In this document: piece after piece, positions 26,367-34,516 of the stretch
How the letters are laid out: each line of letters opens with the position of its first letter
How positions within the stretch are numbered: position 1 is the first letter of the stretch
Source of the DNA: Actinomycetospora chibensis
GTDB lineage: Bacteria; Actinomycetota; Actinomycetes; Mycobacteriales; Pseudonocardiaceae
NCBI RefSeq assembly: GCF_028737215.1
Contig: NZ_JAQZAM010000003.1
Span: forward strand, 372,001 to 436,000
Length of the DNA stretch: 64,000 bases
Direction of reading: 5' to 3'
Translations under genes and position numbers: made by a program
Notes under the pieces: generated by a model
The model's database searches: none
What the model saw: the letters and a program-made list of their open reading frames with translations, nothing else
What the model was told of the DNA's origin: nothing

Positions 26367-26625
26367 GACGACCTTGGCGGGCGACCGCGGACGAGGTGCC
26401 GACCTCCAGCGTCGAAGCTCCGAAACACACTTCCGCTGAGTGAGCCGCGACCGGAGCGCCGACCGGCTCGAAGAATCCCGGCACGGCCAGCCCGAAGGGC
26501 GGCACGAAACTCACGAGTCAGACCGGTCGGCGCTCCAGAAGCAGACGCTGGACCTATCGCCTGCGCCGCCCAGGAAGCGACTGCAGTGCGACCTCGTGCG
26601 CCGCTCAGTCGCAAGCGAGGTCGAG

Positions 26626-27855
26626 CTACCCTGCTGTGAAGGGGTCGTAGTGAATGCGGATGAGTGGGGTTCCAGCCTCGAGCATGGCTGAAACGGTTGC
26701 GCGCACCATGTCAGGTGATCCGCTGATCATGGTTTCGCGATCGGCCCATGCGCCGTAGCGGGAGACGACGTCGGCAAGAGTTCCGACCTCGGCGTCTCCG
26801 GGTTCGTCCCCGTGTTCGACGACCGGGATCACCGTGAGCCAGGGGTGTTGGTGGGAGAGTGCGCGGAGGCGATCGATGGCATAGAGGTCGGCGACGTCGC
26901 GTCCACCGTAGAAGAGGCCGACTCTGCGAGTGGAGCGGATGTTGACTAGCTCCTCCAGTATCGCGAGTGCCGGGGAGAGTCCTGTACCTCCGACGACCAT
27001 CAGAAGGTCGCGCTCCGATTGGGGGGCGAGGGTCAGCTGGCCCATCGGAGGGCCGATGCGCCACACGTCGCCAACGTTGCTGTGGGCGACGATCGCGCGG
27101 CTGACCCAACCTTCGGGAACGGCGCGGACATGGAACTCGACGATCCCGTCGCTAGCGGGCGCGTTCGCCGGCGACAGCGACCGCCACATACGGGGCCGTT
27201 GGGGTATCTCAATGCTGAGGTATTGTCCGGGAGCATAGGGAATCGGAACGCTCGTTTGTGCCCGAACGACGGCGAGATCGTCGAGCAGACGCTGGTGATG
27301 CGTGATCCGAGCCATCCAGACGGCGGGCCCGCGCTCGGATTCGGCTGCATCGCGCATGATCGTGGCCACGAAATCGTACGCGTCCCGCCATGCGTGTTCA
27401 ATCTGGGGAGTCCACCTTGGACCGGACACCTCAGCCATGGCTCTGAGCAACGCGTCGCCCACCACCTCGTAGTGCTTGGCGAGCACGCCGAATTTGCGGT
27501 GGTCGCGTCCGAGCTGGCGAAGGAAGATGGCGACGTCGTCCGGTCGATCCACTGTCTGCAGCACGTGGATGAGCGCCTGGAGGAATCGGCTGCGTTGGAC
27601 CCCCATGGCAACGGGAAACAGGTCCCGAGTCTCGGGTGCCGTGTAGAACAGCAGACCGTAGAACAACTTTCCCACTTCGTCAGAACGCGGGGTGATCGCG
27701 GCGAAACTCGAACGGATGAGGGAGACCGTGGACGCAACGTCGTTGGAGGACGAGCCGGTACGAGGGACGGGGGTCAGGGCCGGGGCCCACACTGGAGGGT
27801 GGGGCTGGCCGGCCCCTTCGGGAACCGTGTCTCGTCTGTGTCTGCCGTCTCTCAT
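26626..27855 (-). CDS. Flavohemoglobin-like protein (globin plus FAD/NAD reductase)
   Basis: The 409-residue protein has a globin domain (about 35-165) with LFYGLLFYTAPETRDLFPVA and a GRDHRKFG segment supplying the proximal histidine. An FNR-type reductase follows: the FAD motif RMWRSLSPAN, then VVGGTGLSPALAILEEL, FYGGRDVADLY and ISGSPDMV. The usual FAD motif R-x-Y-S has leucine in place of tyrosine. Flavohemoglobins oxidise NO to nitrate; variants with changed FAD sites can have other electron donors. ATG 27855 follows GGAAGGGG. An in-frame GTG at 27897 is possible. It is monocistronic. Confidence 0.9.
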   Translation of the reverse strand: MRDGRHRRDTVPEGAGQPHPPVWAPALTPVPRTGSSSNDVASTVSLIRSSFAAITPRSDEVGKLFYGLLFYTAPETRDLFPVAMGVQRSRFLQALIHVLQTVDRPDDVAIFLRQLGRDHRKFGVLAKHYEVVGDALLRAMAEVSGPRWTPQIEHAWRDAYDFVATIMRDAAESERGPAVWMARITHHQRLLDDLAVVRAQTSVPIPYAPGQYLSIEIPQRPRMWRSLSPANAPASDGIVEFHVRAVPEGWVSRAIVAHSNVGDVWRIGPPMGQLTLAPQSERDLLMVVGGTGLSPALAILEELVNIRSTRRVGLFYGGRDVADLYAIDRLRALSHQHPWLTVIPVVEHGDEPGDAEVGTLADVVSRYGAWADRETMISGSPDMVRATVSAMLEAGTPLIRIHYDPFTAG

Positions 27856-28127
27856 CGTCGCTGGCCCCTTCCGAAGCGGGGCTACAAGTCCTCCCACACC
27901 CGCGAGCCCGGACGGTACCTCGTGTCACGAGGTAACTGGCGACCGGGCCGCTCTCCCGGCTGGCCGTGGGGAGTACGCCACGAGCGTCCACGCCGTTGAA
28001 GTCGAGGCGGGACTGCAGCGCCGCTGGCGGGGGCGACGTCGCTTCAGTCGGGTGGCTGCCTCGCAACCCCGGTCTGTCGCTGCCACGGGTGGCGGCGGCT
28101 GAGCGGTTCGACGCATGGAAGAGCCCG
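27856..28127. other. Intergenic, no gene seen
   Basis: The gap between the flavohemoglobin start and the molybdoenzyme stop (both minus strand) contains no supported gene. It should hold the flavohemoglobin promoter, but no obvious operator is visible. Confidence 0.45.
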
Positions 28128-30623
28128 TCAGAGGTGTCCTCCGTCAGGCATGTCCCTTGCCGTGGAGCCGAGACCGGCACCGGCTGAGGCGATGTCGACC
28201 TCGTCACCGCGCCCGGCAGTGCCCTGTCCACCGGCTCGGGCGTCTCGGATCGCGCGCCACACGCGGTAGGGCGTGGTGGGCATGTCGATGTCGGTCACGC
28301 CGTACTGACGTACTGCGTCGAGTACCGCGTTGACCACCGCCGGGGGAGAGGCGATCGTGCCGGCCTCGCCGACGCCCTTGACCCCGAGAGGATTGGTCGT
28401 GGCGGGGGTGGTGGTGCGGTCGGTGGTGAAGGTGGGCAGGTCAGCCGCGGTCGGGAGCGTGTAGTCGACGAAAGTGCCCGAAAGCAGGGTGCCGGAGTCG
28501 TCGTAGGCGGCTTCCTCGAACAGCGCCTGGGCGATGCCGTGCGCGAGGCCACCATAGACTTGGCCTTCGACCAGGGTCGGGTTGACCACCGTGCCGACGT
28601 CGTCCACGCAGACGTAACCTCGTAGCTGGACCCAACCCGTTTCGGTGTCGACTTCGACCGCGCACAGATGTGTCCCGTGTGGAAAGGAGAAGTTCTCCGG
28701 GCCGAAGGTCGCTTCGGCGTCGATTGACGGTTCGACCCCGTCGGGCAGGTCGTGCGCGGTGAACACGGCCAGCGCGACGTCCTGGATCGTCACGCCCAGG
28801 TCGGTGCCCCGCACCGAGAACCGGCCACCGTGAAACTCGATGTCCTCGACGGCGGCCTCGAGCATGTGCGCGGCGATTGGCAGAGCCTTGACGATGACCT
28901 TCTCGGCAGCCTTGACCACGGCAATGCCCCCGACCGAGAGCGACCGGGACCCGTAGGTGTCCAGCCCGCGAGGTGCCGACGCGGTGTCGCTGTGGAGGAC
29001 CTCCACGTCGTCGAAGCTCACGCCGAGCTGATCGGCAGCGACCTGGCACCATGATGTCACGTGGCCCTGCCCGTGCGGTGAGATTCCGGTGACGACCTCG
29101 ACCTTTCCGGTGGGCAGCATTCGGATGCTGCTGTGCTCCCACCCGCCGGCGCCGTAGTTCAGCGAGCCGAGCACCCGCGAGGGCGCGAGCCCGCACATCT
29201 CGGTGTAGGTGGAGATGCCGATGCCCAGTTGAATGGTGTCGCCGCTTCGGCGGCGCTGGGCCTGCTCGCGACGCAGCCCCTCGTAGTCGAAGAGCTCCTG
29301 CGCCTTCTCGGTGGCGGCCTCGTAGTTGCCGGTGTCGTACGTCAGCGACGACGCCATCATGTAGGGGAACTCGTCATGGGTGATCCAGTTCTTGCGGCGC
29401 AGTTCCATCGGCTCCATGCCGAGCTCGACAGCGAGCTCGTCCATCAGCCGTTCGATGCCGAAGGTCGCTTCTGGTCGACCGGCGCCGCGGACGGCGTCGG
29501 TGGGCGTCTTGGTGGTGAAGACGTTGGTGCAGGAGAACCGGTAGGCCGGGATCTTGTAGATGCCCGGGTACATGAACCCGCCGAGGATCGGCACGCCCGA
29601 GGTCAGGATGCGCAGGTAGGCGCCCATGTCGGCGAGTAGGTCGACTTGGAGCCCGGTGATGGTGCCGTCAGTGCGTGCGGACACCGTGAGCTTCTGGATC
29701 TGGTCGCGCCCGTGGTGGCCCGACAGCAGGGACTCGGAGCGGGTCTCCGTCCACTTGACCGGCTTTCCTAGCTTCTGAGCGACCAGCACGAGCAGGATTT
29801 CCTCGGGCGTGACCTGCAGTTTTCCGCCAAATCCGCCACCGACGTCCGGCGCAATGACCCGCAGCCGGTGCTCGGGGATGCCCAGGGTCATCGCTGTCAT
29901 GGTCCTAAGGATGTGCGGAACCTGGGTGGCGGACCACATCGTGAGCTGTTCAGGGTTCGGATCGACCACGACCGAGCGAGGCTCCATGAACGCCGGGATC
30001 AGGCGCTGCTGGCGGAAGCGTCGGCGGACCACGATCTGGTCCGGGTCGGACTCGGCAGCCTCGAAGGCTTCGTCGACGTCGCCACCGGTACCCGCCGCGC
30101 CGGAGTCGAACCTCCAGACCGCGCTTCGGTTGGTGCCGAGGTGGGGGTGGACCAACGTCGCCCCCGCGGCGAGTGCCTCCTCCATGTCGAGCACCGGGTC
30201 GAGCGGGTCGTAGTCGACCTCGACCTTCTCGACCGCGTCCTTGGCGGCCGCAGCGTTGCGGGCGACGACGACCGCGACTGCGTCCCCGGCGAAGTTGACC
30301 GTCGTCGGGGCCAGCGGGTGCGCCGCCGGGGCCTTCTGGTCCGGGGTCACCGACCACGCGTTCGGCAGCGCGACCGTGTCGGCAGCCAGGTCGGAGGCGG
30401 TGTACACCGCGACCACCCCCGGGACCTGTTCGGCGGCGGCGCGATCAATGCCGGTGATCGTGGCGTGGGCGAAGGGGCTGCGCACCATCGCGCAGTGCAG
30501 CATCCCGGTCAGAGCGATGTTGTCGGTCCACTGTGTCCGTCCGGTGACCAGTCGTCGGTCTTCCTTGCGCAGCCGGCCTCGACCGACCTCGGTAGCGGAC
30601 GGGGAGGGCTCAGTGACGGTCAT
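28128..30623 (-). CDS. CoxL-like molybdopterin hydroxylase large subunit (form II)
   Basis: The 831-residue protein is a full xanthine oxidase-family large subunit. It has the N-terminal a/b-hammerhead (RKEDRRLVTGRTQWTDNI) and the Mo-cofactor glycine motif PDVGGGFGGK. The active-site loop is AVRGAGRPEA, and the catalytic glutamate lies in GVKGVGEAGT. The loop matches form II (putative) CO dehydrogenases rather than the AYRCSFR of form I, so CO oxidation is unlikely. An aldehyde or N-heterocycle is a likelier substrate. GGAG precedes ATG 30623. The Fe-S (CoxS) and FAD (CoxM) subunits are not adjacent, so partners must come from elsewhere. Confidence 0.92.
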   Translation of the reverse strand: MTVTEPSPSATEVGRGRLRKEDRRLVTGRTQWTDNIALTGMLHCAMVRSPFAHATITGIDRAAAEQVPGVVAVYTASDLAADTVALPNAWSVTPDQKAPAAHPLAPTTVNFAGDAVAVVVARNAAAAKDAVEKVEVDYDPLDPVLDMEEALAAGATLVHPHLGTNRSAVWRFDSGAAGTGGDVDEAFEAAESDPDQIVVRRRFRQQRLIPAFMEPRSVVVDPNPEQLTMWSATQVPHILRTMTAMTLGIPEHRLRVIAPDVGGGFGGKLQVTPEEILLVLVAQKLGKPVKWTETRSESLLSGHHGRDQIQKLTVSARTDGTITGLQVDLLADMGAYLRILTSGVPILGGFMYPGIYKIPAYRFSCTNVFTTKTPTDAVRGAGRPEATFGIERLMDELAVELGMEPMELRRKNWITHDEFPYMMASSLTYDTGNYEAATEKAQELFDYEGLRREQAQRRRSGDTIQLGIGISTYTEMCGLAPSRVLGSLNYGAGGWEHSSIRMLPTGKVEVVTGISPHGQGHVTSWCQVAADQLGVSFDDVEVLHSDTASAPRGLDTYGSRSLSVGGIAVVKAAEKVIVKALPIAAHMLEAAVEDIEFHGGRFSVRGTDLGVTIQDVALAVFTAHDLPDGVEPSIDAEATFGPENFSFPHGTHLCAVEVDTETGWVQLRGYVCVDDVGTVVNPTLVEGQVYGGLAHGIAQALFEEAAYDDSGTLLSGTFVDYTLPTAADLPTFTTDRTTTPATTNPLGVKGVGEAGTIASPPAVVNAVLDAVRQYGVTDIDMPTTPYRVWRAIRDARAGGQGTAGRGDEVDIASAGAGLGSTARDMPDGGHL

Positions 30624-31015
30624 CAGATACTCCGGTCTGGACTCCGCGGGAAGCGACGAACTTCCGCGGTTCGTGTCGTGAATGCAATGGGTGCATCGAG
30701 GTTGCTTCAGACGATTCTCGTGAGTTGCGGCCTCAGTCGTTTCCTCCGTCGGAAACTGTGGTGCGTGAGTGGGCTGACTGTGAGCGCGCCAGTGCGCATC
30801 TCGACGGCAAGTCGGATCGCTAGCATGAACTTCTGCGTCGCGCTAAGCGGGCGGCGTGCCTACGATAAGTACCTGAACGGAACTCATCGCTGTGTCGGGA
30901 ATGTCCGGGGTCGGGTGCACGACGCCGCTGTACTCCCGCGCGTAACGGCGGGATACGTCGAGTGGCAGCATCTACTCCTCGCGGCGGCGCCGCCGGACGA
31001 GTCTGCTCCTCGGGG
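30624..31015. other. Intergenic, no gene seen
   Basis: About 390 bases upstream of the CoxL-like gene. It is less GC-rich in places and probably contains that gene's promoter. No coding sequence is convincing on either strand. Confidence 0.45.
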
Positions 31016-31162
31016 TCAATCGCCAGGAATAACAGCTCCGCAGGCCCCGCAGCGCGTCGGTGGCTCTTCGTCGGCGATCCGCCCGCATTCCGGGCACAAC
31101 AGGTGCATCCAACACACCGGATCGCCCCCCGTCTCCGGCGCACGGGGCAGTCGAGTGCTCAT
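31016..31162 (-). CDS. Small zinc-ribbon protein
   Basis: This 48-residue product has two cysteine pairs, CPECG and CGACG, about 16 residues apart, typical of a zinc ribbon. ATG 31162 has an AGGTGGAAAG ribosome-binding region upstream. It follows the GarA-like gene on the same strand by about 60 bases and may be co-transcribed. The function is unknown; such proteins often bind nucleic acid or serve as metal-binding adaptors. Confidence 0.6.
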   Translation of the reverse strand: MSTRLPRAPETGGDPVCWMHLLCPECGRIADEEPPTRCGACGAVIPGD

Positions 31163-31224
31163 TGCTTTCCACCTTCCTCGCTGTGCTGCTGGAGGAGTTT
31201 CCGGGCTCGAGGGAGGACCGGACG

Positions 31225-31734
31225 TCAATGAGCCGTCGGTCCCGTGCCTCGGCTGCGCGGCACGGAAAACGAGCCGGAACTTGCGATCTGAACCTCGTCG
31301 CCGTCGGTCAGTACCGCCATGTCACTCAGCGCGCCGTTGACGTACGTTCCGTTGAAACTGCCGACGTCGACGACGACGAAGTCCGCGCCCTGGCGGCGGA
31401 ACTCCGCGTGTCGACGAGAAACCGTCACGGCGTCGAGGAGGACGTCGCTGTCGGGGTGCCGGCCCACTGTGATCACGGCCTGATCGAGCGGACGGCGGAA
31501 CCCGGCGTTCGGTCCACGTCGGGCGATCAGCAGCGCTGACTCCGAACGCGCCGCGTCCGCTTCGTCCGTCTCGCACTCTTCGCGCGTTCGGGTCAAGCCC
31601 CCCGTCATCCGTGTCATCTGTGTCTCGACTCGGACACGAGTGTTACCGGTGGTGTCGGCTGTTTCTCCCCCGGCACTCCGATGTCGTGGCGGGTCTGCGT
31701 TGTACGAGCGTGCCGGACTGCTCTGATCGAACAC
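31225..31734 (-). CDS. GarA-like FHA domain protein with a C-terminal frameshift
   Basis: The 169-residue frame contains an FHA domain (about 85-155) very like GarA/OdhI: SALLIARRGPNAG, VGRHPDSDVLLD, VTVSRRHAEF, VGSFNGTYVNG and LTDGDEVQI. GarA binds and inhibits 2-oxoglutarate metabolism enzymes and is switched by PknB/PknG phosphorylation of an N-terminal threonine motif. Here the N-terminal segment has VETQMTRMT and ECETDEAD rather than ETTS. After EVQI the frame reads ASSGSFSV, but in the next frame the bases encode KFRLVF, the GarA end, so one base is missing near 31283-31288. AAGGAGG precedes the GTG start. The palindrome at 31791 lies in its promoter. Confidence 0.82.
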   Translation of the reverse strand: MFDQSSPARSYNADPPRHRSAGGETADTTGNTRVRVETQMTRMTGGLTRTREECETDEADAARSESALLIARRGPNAGFRRPLDQAVITVGRHPDSDVLLDAVTVSRRHAEFRRQGADFVVVDVGSFNGTYVNGALSDMAVLTDGDEVQIASSGSFSVPRSRGTGPTAH

Positions 31735-31790
31735 GACGTACCTCCTTCGAACTTGTCGCCGTCGGACCAGGGTGGCCTGTAACTCAAAAA

Positions 31791-31805
31791 TATCGTATCA
31801 CGATA
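31791..31805. promoter_or_regulatory. TATCGT-N3-ACGATA operator at the GarA-like gene
   Basis: TATCGTATCACGATA is the third copy of the palindrome found at 14958 and 23111. It lies about 57-71 bases upstream of the GTG start at 31734, the same distance as at the DUF3040 gene. An AT-rich run (AAAAATAT) overlaps it. Confidence 0.75.
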
Positions 31806-32290
31806 CAGTGGCGTTAGGTGGTCTTGTTCGATTCGGTGAGTGTCGTGCACAGGCGCGCTGGCCCGCCGGTTCAGTGCGCCCTTGTCGCTCCACGAGCTCG
31901 ACCGCGACGCGTTGCAGACATTGAATCCGGGTGTTCGGCGGGGTCCGGCTCTAGTAAGTGGGACGAGCGAAGCCCTTGGATCTGCGCCGGACCAGTCACG
32001 ACAGATGCTCTGTCCCTCGTCCGGCGCCATGCGCCCCCGGCGGCTACTCGCGGATGGCCACGGCATGTAGGGCGAGGGCGACTCCCGGGGGAGGGGAGGA
32101 GGAGTCACCAGCCCGTCCGTTCAATGCTCTGGGCTGATCCGGCTACCCAGCCGGCACCGGCGCGCTGTCGATCAGGGACACCGATGAGGGCAGTGACTTG
32201 CGGGGGCGTGCGCGAGTCGAGCGTCGCAGTCTCGTGCGGCGTCGCTGCCGCTACTGTCACGACGCTCCGGACCGACACTTCCGCGGTCCC
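31806..32290. other. Intergenic, no gene seen
   Basis: About 485 bases with only short, unconvincing frames on both strands. No repeat or RNA gene was recognised. Confidence 0.45.
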
Positions 32291-32690
32291 TCAGGGCTTC
32301 GCCTCGAGAGGCGTCTGTTCGAACAGCTCCAAGGGATCGCTCGATGGGCCGTCCAGCAGGATCTGCTCGCCGCCCACGCCGACGATGATGTCGTTGCGGA
32401 ACCGGGCGCTCGCCCGGCGTAGCTCCTCGACGACGCGTCCGAGGGACGTCACCTCGAGGACGAACCGGTTCCACCCTCCGGGGCGCGGTGTTCTCCCGTC
32501 GGGCATCGCCTGGCTTCCGCCGGCCCGGCCGTTGAGAACGGACAGCACGAGGCTGAGGTCGCCGCGCGAAAGCATCGGAGTGGGGCGGGGCGCATGTCCT
32601 CGTAGAAGTCCAGGTGTCCGCAGTAGAACGTGATCGCCGCAACGACGTCGTCGACGATGTACCTCAAACTGACCGTGGCCAGGTCTCTTC
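32291..32690 (-). pseudogene. VOC/glyoxalase-fold protein, frameshifted
   Basis: On the minus strand, one frame gives the first VOC module (LRYIVDDVVAAITFYCGHLD, then FYEDMRPAP). Another frame continues with MLSRGDLSLVLSVLNGRAGG, GGWNRFVLEVTSL and GEQILLDGPSSDPLELFEQ to a stop at 32291. The two join if one base is altered near 32575-32590. The joined product of about 125 residues matches single-domain glyoxalase/bleomycin-resistance proteins. No clear start codon was found; TTG 32667 lies inside the first strand. Confidence 0.7.
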
Positions 32691-32730
32691 GGCCTCCGCC
32701 GTAACGCCGCCGGGATGTCGGGGAGTCGGA

Positions 32731-33642
32731 TCAGTCGCCGGTCCGGCCGACCTCGGGTTCGGGGACGTCGCGTTGCTCCGCCCGGGCCCGTGCGGCCAGG
32801 CTCGTGGCGATGAGCCCGTCGTAGATCAGGATGCCGGCCACCCCGCCGATGAGGGGGCCGACGATGGGCACCCACCAATAGTTGTCGAAGTATGTTCCGG
32901 CTCCGGGGAACGCCAGCGGGCCCCACCCCTCGATCCAGGTCCAGAGGCGAGGTCCCAGGTCACGTGCCGGGTTGATGGCGTAGCCGGCGTTGGTGCCGTA
33001 GGTCAGGCCGATCGCCACGACGAGGAAACCGATCAGCAGCGGTGCCAGGTTGCTGCCCGGGCCCTGGTTGCGCCGGTCGATCAACGCGGCGATGAGCGCG
33101 ACCAGGAGAGCGGTCCCGACGATCTGGTCCAGGAGCGGACCGGCGAGTCCGCCGCCGAAGTACTTGGCGGGGAAGGTCGCGAAGACGGCGAACGTGTCGA
33201 GGGAGCCGGTCCGCGTGGGCACGTTGTTCGCCACGTCGTAGGCGTTGATGGCGGGCCGGTACACCGCGTAGACCAGCGCGGCAGCGACGAAGGCTCCGAC
33301 GAGTTGGGCCAGCCAGTACGCGGGGACCTTGGCCCAGGCGAATCCTCGACGCAGAGCGAAGGCCAGGGTGACCGCCGGGTTGAGGTGGGCGCCGGAGACC
33401 CCGCCGCTGATGTAGACGCCGAAGGCGACGGCGAAGCCCCAGCCGAAGGCGATGATCAGCCAGTTGCCGGGGCCGAAGGCGTCGGCCTGACGGCCCGAGC
33501 CCGGCAGTCCGACCACCGCCACCGCGACGGAGCCGCACCCGAAGGCGATCAGGACGAAGGTGCCGAGGAACTCGGCCAGGCATTCGCCGCCGAGCCCGGC
33601 GAGGAGGCGCGGCACGCCGACATCGCGCTTCGTGCTGCTCAT
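32731..33642 (-). CDS. Aquaporin family, glycerol facilitator-like
   Basis: The 303-residue protein has six membrane helices and two half-helices. Both pore motifs are present: SGAHLNPAVTLAF and GYAINPARDLGPRL. The aspartate after the second NPAR is the usual mark of glycerol-conducting GlpF-type channels. A long loop (INAYDVANNVPTRTGSLDTF) lies between helices 3 and 4. It probably moves glycerol or small neutral solutes. ATG 33642 overlaps the stop of the upstream gene (ATGA), so they are co-translated. No glycerol kinase is nearby. Confidence 0.93.
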   Translation of the reverse strand: MSSTKRDVGVPRLLAGLGGECLAEFLGTFVLIAFGCGSVAVAVVGLPGSGRQADAFGPGNWLIIAFGWGFAVAFGVYISGGVSGAHLNPAVTLAFALRRGFAWAKVPAYWLAQLVGAFVAAALVYAVYRPAINAYDVANNVPTRTGSLDTFAVFATFPAKYFGGGLAGPLLDQIVGTALLVALIAALIDRRNQGPGSNLAPLLIGFLVVAIGLTYGTNAGYAINPARDLGPRLWTWIEGWGPLAFPGAGTYFDNYWWVPIVGPLIGGVAGILIYDGLIATSLAARARAEQRDVPEPEVGRTGD

Positions 33643-34265
33643 CGTCGTTCCGTTCCTCGAGCACTCGCGACTGCGCCCGACGCCGCGACCGGGGTCGCCC
33701 TCGGTGGGACGTCGTCCGTCCGGCCTGCGCTCGGGGGACCCGCCGTCGCGCCGCGGGCGGCGCGCACGACCTCCGCGAGCAGCGCGATCAGTCGCTCGTC
33801 GCGGTCTTCGGCGGGGAGGTGCTCGAGCGTGGCCACGACGGCGATGACCGCCTCGTGGACGACCGCATGGGCAGGCAGGCGCAGCCACCGGAGCCAGGGG
33901 TGGCCGAGCCGGCGCCGAGCGCGTCGCCGCAAGGCCGTCAGGTGGCGATCGCCAGGGGCGACGGCCAGCCCCGTCGTCGTGCAGCACAGCACGACGACGT
34001 CGTCGAGTCCGCCCTGCCGCGGACGGATGTCGATGAGGTCCGGCGCCGACGGGGCGAGTCGGGGCCGGGCCCGATCGCTGACCGCGTCGTTGACGCGACG
34101 GGCCACGACGGCGACAGCGCCCGGCGTGCACGCTGGGCGGTCGGTGAAGCGCAGCCCGGCCAGCACCGACACGTACTCCATCAGGCACGCGCCCTGCTCG
34201 GGATCCGTGTGCTTGCCGACGTCCAGGTGTGGCAGTCCTGTGACTGCCGGCCGCTCGAGAACCAT
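33639..34265 (-). CDS. Conserved actinobacterial protein of unknown function
   Basis: The 208-residue protein opens with LPHLDVGKHTDPEQGACLME then YVSVLAG, a pattern I have seen in actinobacterial hypothetical proteins, then RFTDRPACTPGAVAVVARRV. The second half includes VHEAVIAVVATLEHLPAEDR. It is not membrane-bound, and the histidine and acidic positions could bind a metal. ATG 34265 follows GGAAGG. It overlaps the aquaporin start by four bases. The conserved 40-base element lies 69 bases upstream. Confidence 0.75.
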   Translation of the reverse strand: MVLERPAVTGLPHLDVGKHTDPEQGACLMEYVSVLAGLRFTDRPACTPGAVAVVARRVNDAVSDRARPRLAPSAPDLIDIRPRQGGLDDVVVLCCTTTGLAVAPGDRHLTALRRRARRRLGHPWLRWLRLPAHAVVHEAVIAVVATLEHLPAEDRDERLIALLAEVVRAARGATAGPPSAGRTDDVPPRATPVAASGAVASARGTERR

Positions 34266-34333
34266 GTCCGGGCCTTCCCTTCCGAGACGCAGACCCTGGC
34301 CCACCAGCGTCGCACGTCGCGTCCATTATGAAT

Positions 34334-34373
34334 GTCGTGCGGCAAGAACGATATGCAAGCGCAACAACGTGCT
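34334..34373 (+). promoter_or_regulatory. 40-base conserved promoter element, copy 2
   Basis: This matches the element at 20944-20983 at 30 of 40 positions. Its first 17 bases after G (34335-34351, TCGTGCGGCAAGAACGA) also fit the TCGTGC-N5-GCACGA operator with one mismatch. It lies between the divergent DUF-type gene (start 34265) and a Usp gene (start 34517). TAGCCT at its 3' end may be a -10. Confidence 0.6.
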
Positions 34374-34516
34374 AGCCTGGACGAGCGCAGCGGTGGGTGG
34401 CACGACGCGCGCGGGTCCCTCATGCCCCGTCGACGACGTCCGAGGTCGTGTGGGGCGGGCGCGGCCGCGGCCACCGTGTCCGGACCGTCGTGTCCCGCAC
34501 GAGGAGGCGGTGGAAC

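Noticed and set aside
28128..30623. Form I (true) CO dehydrogenase large subunit
   Set aside because: The active-site loop is AVRGAGR, not AYRCSFR, and no coxM or coxS gene is adjacent.
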